NCBI GenBank assembly: GCA_002007465.1 | Contig: LNAC01000350.1 | Location: 1,399,037-1,463,036, forward strand | From: Ailurus styani | Taxonomy: Eukaryota; Chordata; Mammalia; Carnivora; Ailuridae | Direction: 5' to 3' | DNA length: 64,000 bases | Shown: positions 11,627 to 20,160 of the stretch, one piece after another | How positions within the stretch are numbered: position 1 is the first letter of the stretch | How the letters are laid out: each line of letters opens with the position of its first letter | Translations under genes and position numbers: made by a program | The notes under the pieces: generated by a model | Database searches by the model: none | Told to the model about the DNA's origin: nothing | Seen by the model: the letters and a program-made list of their open reading frames with translations, nothing else

Positions 11627-11754
11627 GCTGTTCTTTCTCCAGCTCCTTTAGGTGTAGGGTTAGGTTGTGTGCGGAGACCTTTCTTGTTTCTTGAAAAAGG
11701 CTTGCATTGGTAAATACTTTCCTCTCAGGACTTGCTATATACTCTCCTCTCAGG
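11627..11754. repeat. Duplicated ORF2 segment inside the L1
   Basis: Positions 11627-11732 repeat 13078-13183 in the same orientation with few differences (both contain agctcctttaggtgtagggt and the 'cctttcttgtttcttga' block). A partial second copy of the end (ttgctatatactctcctctc) follows at 11732-11754. The block sits between the ORF2 parts encoding 'EFSKV' and 'KINAQKS', which are normally separated by only about three codons, so it is an insertion rather than native sequence. Confidence 0.88.
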
Positions 11755-12536
11755 GCACTTTACTGAATTCCTGAATGAGTTCTAGCAGTTATGGAGTGGA
11801 GTCTTTTGGATTTTCCACATAAAGTATCATATCATCTGCAAAGAGTGAGAGTTTGATTTCTTCCTTGCTGATTTGGATGCCTTTTATTTCTTTCTGTTGT
11901 CTGATTGCTGAGGCTAGGACTTCTAGTACTATGTTGAATAGCAGTGGTGATAGTGGACATCCCTGCCATGTTCCTGACCTTAGGGGAAAGGCTCTCAGTT
12001 TTTCCCTATTGAGAATGATATTCACTGTGGGTTTTTCATAGATGGCTTAGATGATATTGAGGTATGTAGCCTCTATGCCTACACTGTGAAGAGTTTTGAT
12101 CAAGAAAGGATGTTATACTTTATCAAATGCTTTTTCAGCATCTATTGCAAGGATCATATGGTTCTTGTTCTTTCTTTTATTGATGTCTTGTATAACATTG
12201 ATTGATTTGCGAATGTTAAATCAACCTTGCAGGCCGGGAATAATCCCATTTTGTTGTGGTGAATAATCCATTTAATGTGGTGTTGGATCCTATTGGCTAT
12301 TATTTTTTTGAGGATTTTGCATCTGTGTTCATCAAGGATATTGGTCTGTAATTCTCCTTCTTGATGTGGTCTTTGCCTGGTTTTGGGATCAAGGTAATGC
12401 TGGTTTCATAAAATGAGTTTGAAAGTTTTCCTTCCACTTCTATTTTTTGGAACAGTTTCAGGAGAATAGGTATTAATTCCTCTTTAAATGTTTGATAGAA
12501 TTCATCTGGGAAGCCGTCTGGCCCTGGGCTCTTCTT

Positions 12537-12675
12537 TGTGGGAGATTTTTTTTAAAAATAACTCCTTTCATTGAAAGATTTCTTTTCTTTTCTTTTTTTT
12601 TTTAAGACTTTATTTATTTGAGAGAGAGAGAGAGAGAGTGAAAGAGAGCATGAGAGAGGAGATGTTGGGAGATTT
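12537..12675 (-). mobile_element. 5'-truncated SINE tail inserted in L1 ORF2
   Basis: At 12590-12640 there is a T-run, 'aagactttatttatttgagagagag' and a (GA)n tract, i.e. the last part of a minus-strand CAN-SINE. The L1 text 'ttgtgggagattttt' (12536-12550) recurs as 'gttgggagatttttgatg' (12664-12681), giving a likely target-site duplication. Between the left copy and the T-run lie about 35 bp (aaaaataactcctttcattg and onwards) that are neither L1 nor SINE. Confidence 0.75.
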
Positions 12676-14208
12676 TTGATGACTGCTTCAATCTCCTTAC
12701 AGATTATGGGTCCATTCAGGTTTTCATTTTCTTCCTGGTTCAGTTTTGGTAGTTTATATTTCTCTAGGAATGCATCCATTTCTTCTATATTGTCAAATTT
12801 GCTGGTGTAGAGTTGATAATAATATGTTCTTATAATTTTTTGCATTTCTTTGGTGTTGGTTGAGATCTCTCCTCTTTCATTCATGATTTTATTAACTTGA
12901 GTCCTTTCTCTTTCTTTTGGATAAGTCTGGCCAGGGGTTTATCTATCTTATTAATTCTTTCAAAGAACCAGCTCCTAGTTTCATTGATTTGTTCTACTGA
13001 TCTTTTGGGTTCTATTTCTTTGATTTCTGCTCTGATCTTTATTATTTCTCTTCTCCTGCTGGGTTTAGGCTTTATGTGCTGTTCTTTCTCCAGCTCCTTT
13101 AGGTGTAGGGTAAGGTTGTGTACTGAGACCTTTCTTGTTTCTTGAGAAAGGCTTGTATTGCTATATACTTTCCTCTCAGGACTGCTTTTGCTGTGTCCCA
13201 AGGTTTTGAACAGTTGTGTTTTCATTTTCATTTATTTCCATGAATTTTTTTAATTCTTCTTTAATTTCCTGGTTGACTGATTCAATCTTTAGTAGGATAT
13301 TCTTTAGCCTCCATGTATTTGAGTTCTTTCCAACTTTCTTCTTGTGATCGAGTTCTAGTTTCAGAGCATTATGGTCTGAAAATATGCAGGGAATGATCCC
13401 AATCTTTTGGTACCAGTTGAGACCTGATTTGTGACCTGGAATGTTGTCTATTCTGGAGAATGTTCCATGTGCACTAGAGAAGAATGTGTATTCTTTTGTT
13501 TTGGGATGGAATGTTCTGAATATATCTGTGATGTCCAACTGGTCCAGGGTGTCATTTAAAGCCTTTATTTCCTTGTTGATCTTTTGCTTAGATGATCTGT
13601 CCATTTCAGTAAGGGGTGTGTAAAAGTACCCTGCTATTATTGTATTACTATCAATGTGTTTCTTTGATTTTGTTATTAATTGATTTATATAATTGGCTGC
13701 TCCCATGTTAGGGGCATAGATATTTAAAATTGTTAGAACTTCTTGTTGGAGAGATCCTTTAAGTATGATATAGTGTCCTTCCTCATCTCTTATTATATTC
13801 TTTGCCTTAAAATCTAATGTATCTGATATAAGGATTGCCACGCCAGCTTTATTTTGATGTCCATTTGCATGGCAAATTGTTTTCCACTCCGTCACTTTAA
13901 ATCTGGAGGTGTCTTTGGTTCTAAAATGAATTTCTTGCAGACGGCTTATTGATGGGTCTTGTTTTTCTATCCATTCTGATACCCTGTGTCTTTTATTTAG
14001 GGGCATTTAGCCCATTTACATTCAGGGTAACTACTGAGAGATATGAATTTAGTGCCATTGTATTTGCCTGTAAGGTGCCTATTACTGCATATTGTGTCTC
14101 TTCCTTTCTGGTCTATGTTTCTTTTAGGCTCTCTTTGCTTAGAGGACTCCTTTCAATATTTCCTCTAGGGCTGGGTTCGTGTTTGCAAATTCCTTCAGAC
14201 TCTGTTTA

Positions 14209-14433
14209 TCCTGGAAGCTTTTTTTATTATTATTATTATTTATTTGACACAGAGAGAGAGATTACAAGTAGGCAGAGAGGCAGGCAGAGAGATAGGGAGA
14301 GGAGGAAGCAGGCTCCCTGCTGAGCAGAGAGCCCGATGTGGGCCTTGATCCCAGGACACTGAGATCATGACCTGAGCCGAAGGCAGAGGCTTTATCCCAC
14401 TGAGCCACCCAGGCGCCCTCCTGGAAGCTTTTT
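14209..14433 (-). mobile_element. CAN-SINE inserted in L1 ORF1
   Basis: A full minus-strand SINE with a (TTA)n-modified tail (tttattattattattattt) and head 'gccacccaggcgccc'. A perfect 15-bp duplication, tcctggaagcttttt, lies at 14209-14223 and 14419-14433. It splits the ORF1 C-terminal coding region and is therefore younger than the host L1. Confidence 0.97.
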
Positions 14434-14462
14434 ATCTCTCCTTCTATTTTCTTTCTTTCTTT

Positions 14463-14555
14463 CTTTTTTTAAGTTTTTTATTTTTATTCTTTGTCCCAGT
14501 GGTACAGGTCTGTGAATCATCAGGCTTACATCTTTCACAGCATTCACCATAGTAT
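14463..14555 (-). mobile_element. Severely 5'-truncated L1 3' end inside ORF1
   Basis: The text 'ggtacaggtctgtgaatcat' through 'tttcacagcattcaccat' at about 14500-14550 is near-identical to the 3'UTR of the host L1 at 10561-10612, preceded by a T-rich tail with (TTTC)n at 14452-14485. About 90 bp of a second, younger L1 has thus inserted into ORF1 of this L1. I could not define the duplication. Confidence 0.82.
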
Positions 14556-15338
14556 TCTTGACCACGCATTTTTCTCGTTTAGTGCTCTGAATATATTATG
14601 CCCATTTTCTGGCCTGCCAAGTTTCTGTGGATAGGTATGCTGTCATTCTAATATTTCTACCATTTTATGTTACAGGCCTCTTGTCCCTAGCTGCTTTCAG
14701 GATTTTCTCTTTGTCACTAAGACTGGTATATTTCATTATTAGATGATGGGGTGTGGACCTATTTTTATTGATTTTGAAGGGGGTTCTCTGTGCCTCCTGG
14801 GTTTTGATGCTTGTTCCCTTCACCAAATTAGGGAAATTCTGTACTATAATTTGCTCCAATATACCTTCTGCCCCCCCCTTCTTCTTCTTCTGGGATACCA
14901 ATTATTCTAGTATTGTTTCATCTTATGGTATCATTTATCTCTCGAATTCTCCCCTCATGGTCCAGCAGTTGTTTGTCTCTTTTTTTCCTCAGCTTCTTTA
15001 TTCTGTGTCATTTGGTCATCTCTATCACTAATTCTCTCTTCTGCCTCATTTACCCTAGCAGAAAGAGTCTCCATTTTTTATTGTACCTCATTAATAGCTT
15101 TTTTTATTTCAACTTGGTTGGATTTTAGTTCTTTTATTTCTCCAGAAAGGATTTTTATTTCTCTAGAGAGGGATTCTCTATTATCTTCCAAGCTTTTTTT
15201 GAGCCCAGCTAGCACCTTGATAATCTTCATTATGAATTCAAGTTCTGTCATATTACTAATGTCCTCATTGATTAGGTCCCTAGCCATCGTTACTGCCTCT
15301 TGTTCTTTTTCTTGTGGTGATTTTTTCCGCCTTGTCAT

Positions 15339-16849
15339 TTTATCCAGATAAGAGTAAATGGATGAGAGAACAAAATACTAAATGGTAGCAATGACCCCAG
15401 AAAAATATACACTAACCTAATCAGAAGAAACCCAAAACTGGGGGGAGAATAAAGAGGGGGAAAAGAAAACAACCCTATATCTATATCTATTTCTATTTCT
15501 GTCTCTGTCTCTGTATCTATATCTAAATATATATCTAAATCTATATCTATATCTATGTATTTGACTGGTGAATTGAACAGACCCTATATGTATACAAAAA
15601 ATAAGGTTAAATACAATGAAGGGATAAAATATGACTATAACAATGAAAATTTTAAAAGATTTAAAAAAGATATTGATAAGATAAAATAGTTAAAAAATGT
15701 TAAAATAGGAAAGAGGAAAAAATGTAAAAGAAAAGAGTAAGAAAAGAATAAAATTCAAAGAATTTAACTTTGAAAGAGCAAAGGAATATGGGAACAAGCC
15801 ATAAATTTTATGTGTTGGTTTCCCCTAGCTCTGGAGTTCCACAATTCTCAGGGATCAGCAAACTTGGTCTTGGCTGGGTGTTCTTGCTGATCTTCTGGAG
15901 GAGGGGCCTATTGCTGTGACTCTCAATTGTCCTTGTCTGAGGCAGAATTGCACCGCCTTTGCCAGGGGTCAGGCTAAGTAATCAGCTTGGGTTCACTCTT
16001 GGGAGCTTTTGTTCCCTGATCACACTCCTTACAGCTTTAGAGGACAGGAATGAAAATGGCGGCCACTCAGTCTCTGACCTGGAGGAGTAGAGAGCTTGGG
16101 ACCTCACTCTTTAGTGCGTCCTCAGAGAAGAGCAGTCAGTCACTCCCATCTCCCTGGTCTCCGGCCACACTCCGAGCTCACCCAGCCTGTGACCGAGCGT
16201 TTCTATCTCTGGCACATGGCCCTGTTTAGAATCTCCAAACCTAGCAGATTCCTGCATTCTCTCCCATGCCACTCCTCCTGGAGGAGGTTGGAGGTGTTCT
16301 CTCTGGATCGCCGCTTGTGGGTGCCCACTCAAAGGGCAATGGCCCAACTGTGCTTTGGATCATGGCCCAAGGTAACACCGAGCTGAGAGATACCTTCTCA
16401 GCTTGGCTCCATCTCTCCAGTCAACTTCTCCTCTCTGATACCCAGGAGCTCTGTTGCTCTCAGACACCCCTGGTCTTATTGTGTCCCTGTGGGTCCTGAG
16501 ACCACACTGTCCCTGTGAGGGCTTCAACCCCCGCTTAGCCCCTGGGGCGACGTCCCTCAGTGGAGCAGACTTCTAAAAGTTCCGATTTTGTGCTCTGTTG
16601 CTCTCTCACTTGCCAGGAGCCGGCCCTACTCCCCGGGGTCTATCTTCCCAACACTTCAGATTCACTTCTCCGCACATCCTACCTTCTGGAGAGTGGTTGA
16701 TTTTCTGTATCTAGAATTGCTGCTCTTCTTCTCTTCAATCTCTTGTTGAATTTGTAGGTGTTCAGAATGTTTTGATAACTATCTGGGTGAATTTCTGGGA
16801 CCTGATGATAATTGGTCTCCTATTCCTCACCATCTTGTTCATCCTCCTC
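15339..16849 (-). promoter_or_regulatory. L1 5'UTR / internal promoter region
   Basis: Upstream of ORF1 (to higher coordinates) lies a long 5'UTR whose distal part, about 15800-16720, is the most GC-rich stretch of the window. The element's 5' terminus reads, on the plus strand, 'cctcaccatcttgttcatcctcctc'. A YY1-like motif (aaaatggcggc) occurs at 16053-16063 on the plus strand; YY1 directs human L1 initiation, but here the motif is far from the terminus, so its role is uncertain. The open frames seen here (16096-16499) are by-products of the GC content. Confidence 0.8.
15475..15562. repeat. (TCTATA)n-like simple repeat
   Basis: An imperfect 6-bp repeat (tctatatctatttctattt, tctgtctctg and variants) in the 5'UTR/ORF1 boundary of the L1. 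Confidence 0.9.
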
Positions 16850-16863
16850 AAGATGATTTTTTT

Positions 16864-17300
16864 AAGAGCAGTTTTCGGCTTATACCAAAATTCAGAGGAG
16901 GGTACAGACATGTATATTTCAGCTCCTACAAATCAGCTGTATACTGTTTCTCAGCCTCCATTCAGCTGGATTGGCATGGAATTCTAAAACAGTCACTTGT
17001 ATACTCCCTTATCATCTTTCTAGAATTATGTAAAAGTTCTTGGGGCTTTCATGTCCCCTGTCCCCTTGTCCCCACACGTATGCACATGTATCTTTCTTCA
17101 TTATAAGCACCTTCCACCAGAGTGGTACATACGTTACAATTGATGAACCTACCTACATTGACAGAGTGAGATTATGATCCATGGTCCATAATTTACATTA
17201 AGTCTAGCTCTTGTACATTCCATGGGTTTGGATAAATGTATAATGATGTATGTCTACCATTGTAATGTCATACAGAGTATTTTATATTTCTTTAAAAATT
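16864..17300 (-). mobile_element. Ancient L1 (L1M-type) 3' end, host of the younger L1
   Basis: Plus-strand landmarks: 'aagagcagttttcggctta', 'gtcccctgtccccttgtccc', 'ccaccagagtggtacatacg', 'aatgatgtatgtctaccatt' and 'gtcatacagagtatttta', in the same order as the element at 6176-6870. The carnivore L1 inserted exactly at its start (16863), and the unnamed 140-bp unit (16912-17050) interrupts it. Confidence 0.8.
16912..17050 (+). repeat. Unnamed roughly 140-bp repeat unit, copy 2
   Basis: Homologous to 8641-9000 (see that entry) without the SINE. It separates two parts of an ancient L1 3' end, '...ggtacagaca' and 'atgtcccctgtcc...', which are adjacent in related elements, so it looks like an insertion of about 140 bp into that L1. 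Family not recognised. Confidence 0.7.
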
Positions 17301-17472
17301 TTTCTGTTGTTCTAATTTCAGCATTTCTTTGTATCTGAAATTCACAGTATTAAATTGTTTTTAAATCAAATCACAACACAGTGATCCATATGTTGTTTCA
17401 AAAACAATTTTTATTTTTGGTGATACTTAATTTCAGTGTATAGATTTACTCTAAGTTATGCTATAGTAGGTT

Positions 17473-17706
17473 TTCTGTATTTATTATTATTATTATTATT
17501 ATTTTAAGGTTTCTATTTGTTTATTTCACAGAGAGAGAGACAGTGAGAGAGGAAGCACAAGCAGGGGAAGTGGGAGAGGGAGAAGCAGGCTTCCTGATGA
17601 ACAGGGAGCCTGATATGGGACTTGATCCCAGGACTCTGGGATCATGACCTGAGCTGAAGGCAGATGCTTAAAACTGAGCCACCAAGGCACTCCTTCTGTA
17701 TTTATT
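17473..17706 (-). mobile_element. CAN-SINE, older copy
   Basis: A full-length minus-strand SINE with (TTA)n in its tail (17482-17503). A 13-bp duplication, ttctgtatttatt, lies at 17473-17485 and 17694-17706. The head reads 'gagccaccaaggcactcc', diverged from the young consensus, so it is an intermediate-age copy. Confidence 0.93.
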
Positions 17707-18322
17707 TTTGTTTATTTATTTTAATTGAGTTCTTAAAAAAGATTTGAAGTTATGAAAATAAAATGTTATAGTAAGAATATCCATGTAGAAGTTTCTATTT
17801 TAATTCTAGTTGCAGAATGTGCATATATTTAGAAATTTATCTGAGGAAGAATACATAAGAATCTGTGTGGTTATATTTGGAGAATGAGTTAGACATAGGT
17901 TGAGAATGAGAGACTTTTCATCTTATATATTTTTAATGCTTAATTTTTTGCCATGTACAGGTTTACTTTTGAAGTAAAATATTAATTTAAAGTTTTAGGT
18001 CTCTGTATAAAATATAATTAGACACCTGTCTGCCCCTCACCCCTTCCCATGGTTCAGAGTTGTGCCAGGGTTGTCAGATCACCTGACACCGGAACAGCCT
18101 GGAAGCACATTACCAAGGGAACTTCATAGAAGGGATTTGTGGGCTTAGCAAGTCTATGACTTGATTGCCCATAGAGTATAATGAAGAAAAAAAGTAATTT
18201 ATTTTCAATCTTTGAGACCTTCAGTGAGTGCAAACCTATCAGTTCTTAATATCTCATATGCTGATTATTTGTTCTGTGAATTTTAAATGCTGGGTTAATT
18301 TTTTCCCATGTTTAGAGCATAC
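17707..18322. other. Unassigned AT-rich DNA
   Basis: About 600 bp without recognisable genes or repeats. Confidence 0.4.
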
Positions 18323-18560
18323 ATAAGCAATTTATTTTTATTTATTTATTTATTTTAAAGATTTTATTTATTTATTTGACACAGAGAGAGAGAGATCACA
18401 AGTACGCAGAGAGGCAGGCAGAGAGAGGGGGAAGGAGGCTCCCTGCTGAGCAGAGACCCCGATATGGGCCTCGATCCCAGGACCCTGAGATCATGACCTG
18501 AGCCGAAGGCAGAGGTTTTAACCCTCTGAGCCACCCAGGCGCCCCATAAGCAATTTATTT
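18323..18560 (-). mobile_element. CAN-SINE, full length
   Basis: Minus-strand SINE with a perfect 15-bp duplication, ataagcaatttattt, at 18323-18337 and 18546-18560. The tail contains (TTTA)n, and the head ends 'gccacccaggcgcccc'. Confidence 0.97.
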
Positions 18561-18779
18561 ACTAAAGCAAGATACTGTACTCCCTTTTTAAAAACAATAA
18601 ATGGTTATTATGTAATACTTGATATATATATGTACTTGTACAAGTACTCATGCATATGGCTATTAAATGAATGATTATATACTAATTTATGTATATATGA
18701 ACTTTATATGTAAGTTATGAATCATAATAATGAACACAAATGAACATGGTTCTAACTTTCTACTTAAGGAACAAACCAA

Positions 18780-19829
18780 TATTGTTTTAGTTCACCATAC
18801 ATATCTCCTTCAAAACATCTTGCTCCTTCACAGAGGTAACTTTATTCTGAATTTTTAGTTTTAGTTTATCACATGCTCGCTTATAGATTTTAACCTTATA
18901 TGTAGGGTATCACTAAACAATGTATATTTCAGTATTGGCAGTTTTTGAACTTCATCAAAGCCATATCACAATAACTGTAGCCTTTTGTGACTTATATTTT
19001 GTGAACTCAACTTATCACCTTCCAAAATTCATCCAAGCTGATGTACAAAACTATAGTTCATTAATTTTTCATTTGCATGGACTATTTTATTATATGAAAC
19101 TATCCTAACATATTCATCCAATTTTCTTTTGATGGATATTTAGACTGAATCTAGGATTTTGTTATTTTGAATTATAGTATTAAAAACATTTCAGTGATTG
19201 CCTGCTAAATGCAAAAATTTCTTAGAGTACATGTATAGAAGAGGAATCACTGCTTATAGCATATGTTGTAGTAACAAATTATGCCAAATGTTTTCAAAAG
19301 TTGTTTAAACAAATTATATTCTTATCAGCAGTGTTATCCTTCTTCCAGTCTTATAGATGCTTGAAATTGTCAAAATAGTTTACCAAACTGCTGGGCATGA
19401 AAGGTATCTTGCTGCAATCTTAACTTTCATTTTTGTGTTTCTTACAAGATTGAATTCCTTTCAGGATTTTTCTTGTCTCTTAATCTTTCCTTTTACATTA
19501 AATACTGATTTAGGAGGGAGACTGCCTCCTCCTCTCTCTGCCTTCCTCTCTGCCTACTTGTATTCTCTCTCTCTCTGTCAAATAAATAAATAAAGGGGCG
19601 CCTGGGTGGCTCAGTGGGTTAAAGCCTCTGCCTTCAGCTCAGGTCATTATCTCAGGGCCCTGGGATCTCAGGGTCCTGGGACTGAGCCCTGCATTGGGCT
19701 CTCTGCTCAGCAGGGCATCTGCTTCCTCCTCTCTCTCTCTGCCTGCCTCTCTGCCTACTTGTGATCTCTCTCTGTTAAATAAATAAATAAAAATCTTTAT
19801 AAATAAATAAATAAATAAATAAAATCCTT

Positions 19830-19869
<40 letters not shown>

Positions 19870-20160
19870 ATACCGATTTAGGTGTTTTCTCTACTTTAAT
19901 TCTATTATTTATGATTTTCTTATGTATCCTATATGTACAAGAGATACTAATAGTTTATTAAGTTTTATACATTGCAAATCTCTTTTCAATCTTTGCATTA
20001 TATCTTTATAAACAAATAGTAATAGAATGCTGTTAAAAAATAAAGCTCTTCCAATGAAACATACCAACCTCCCTAAAGTTACATTAGACCTCTCCATTTG
20101 ATTTGTGCTGTTATGTTTTGCCTTTTTAATTCTAATTGCTGTGCTATATATATTTGAAGT
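18780..20160 (-). mobile_element. Ancient L1-like fragment, split by SINEs
   Basis: T-rich plus-strand text such as 'tattcatccaattttctttt', 'gatggatatttagactgaat' and 'gattgaattcctttcagg' has the order of an old minus-strand L1 3' region. It resumes after the nested SINE block (from 19883) with 'atgtatcctatatgtacaag'. Highly decayed; limits are approximate. Confidence 0.55.
19500..19882 (+). mobile_element. Nested CAN-SINEs (one SINE in the tail of another)
   Basis: The outer duplication is aaatactgatttagg (19500-19514) and aaataccgatttagg (19868-19882), with one mismatch. Directly after the left copy comes a 5'-truncated SINE tail (19515-19593: ctgcctcctcctctctctg... then (AAAT)n). Into its A-rich tail a full-length SINE was inserted (19595-19797, head ggggcgcctgggtggctcag). 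The remaining (AAAT)n runs to 19872. The inner SINE carries a roughly 17-bp internal repeat around 19655-19680 (ctcagggccctgggat, then ctcagggtcctgggac). Confidence 0.92.

Larger units (their letters stand above)
10792..14058 (-). pseudogene. L1 ORF2 (endonuclease-reverse transcriptase), broken
   Basis: L1 ORF2 makes the endonuclease/reverse transcriptase for target-primed retrotransposition. The start ATG is at 14058-14056 and encodes the expected 'TLNVNGLNAP' motif; a one-base frameshift follows at about 13997-14003, with a stop at 13995-13993. The endonuclease then reads from 14006 to 13176, keeping 'SDHNALKLEL', but the usual GDFN active-site motif reads GYFY (changed codons at 13628-13626 and 13622-13620). 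The reverse transcriptase keeps '[10 protein letters not shown]' and FADD (11842-11831). Breaks: a SINE fragment at 12537-12675, a duplicated segment at 11627-11754, and a jump near 10945 from 'KMKLDHSLT' to '[14 protein letters not shown]', which omits roughly 200 codons of the C-terminal region including the cysteine-rich part. Confidence 0.92.
14139..15338 (-). pseudogene. L1 ORF1 (RNA-binding protein), broken
   Basis: L1 ORF1 encodes a trimeric coiled-coil RNA-binding chaperone. The start at 15338 gives 'MTRRKKSPQEKEQEAVTMAR', followed by a charged heptad-like stretch (residues about 45-85, LSREIKILSGEIKELKSNQVE-like) that ends at a stop near 15078. The RNA-binding region resumes in another frame (14901-14665, containing 'TPHHLIMKYTSLSDKEKILK'). 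Further on, the C-terminal part is readable as 'ETWQARKWAQYIQ' (about 14600) and 'FANTNPALEEILKGVL', with the stop at 14141-14139. It is disrupted by an L1 tail (14463-14555) and a full SINE (14209-14433). Confidence 0.88.
10511..16863 (-). mobile_element. Near-full-length carnivore L1 with target-site duplications
   Basis: A complete L1 layout lies on the minus strand: 5'UTR (16849 to about 15339), ORF1, ORF2, 3'UTR, then A-rich end (T-rich on the plus strand near 10520). The flanks aagatggttttttt (10511-10524) and aagatgattttttt (16850-16863) form a 14-bp duplication with one mismatch, and they end in T as expected for L1 cleavage. The element landed in an older minus-strand L1 whose 3' end continues at 16864. 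It is inactive: both ORFs carry frameshifts and stops, and later insertions and a large ORF2 deletion are present. Intact carnivore L1s are of similar overall length, but here inserted DNA and deleted DNA partly compensate. Confidence 0.95.

Noticed and set aside
16096..16499. Overlapping open frames on both strands in the GC-rich stretch
   Set aside because: This is the L1 5'UTR; its higher GC content removes stops. No known protein.
15800..16720. CpG island or gene promoter
   Set aside because: GC rises only moderately, CpGs are sparse, and the position within the L1 explains it as L1 5'UTR.
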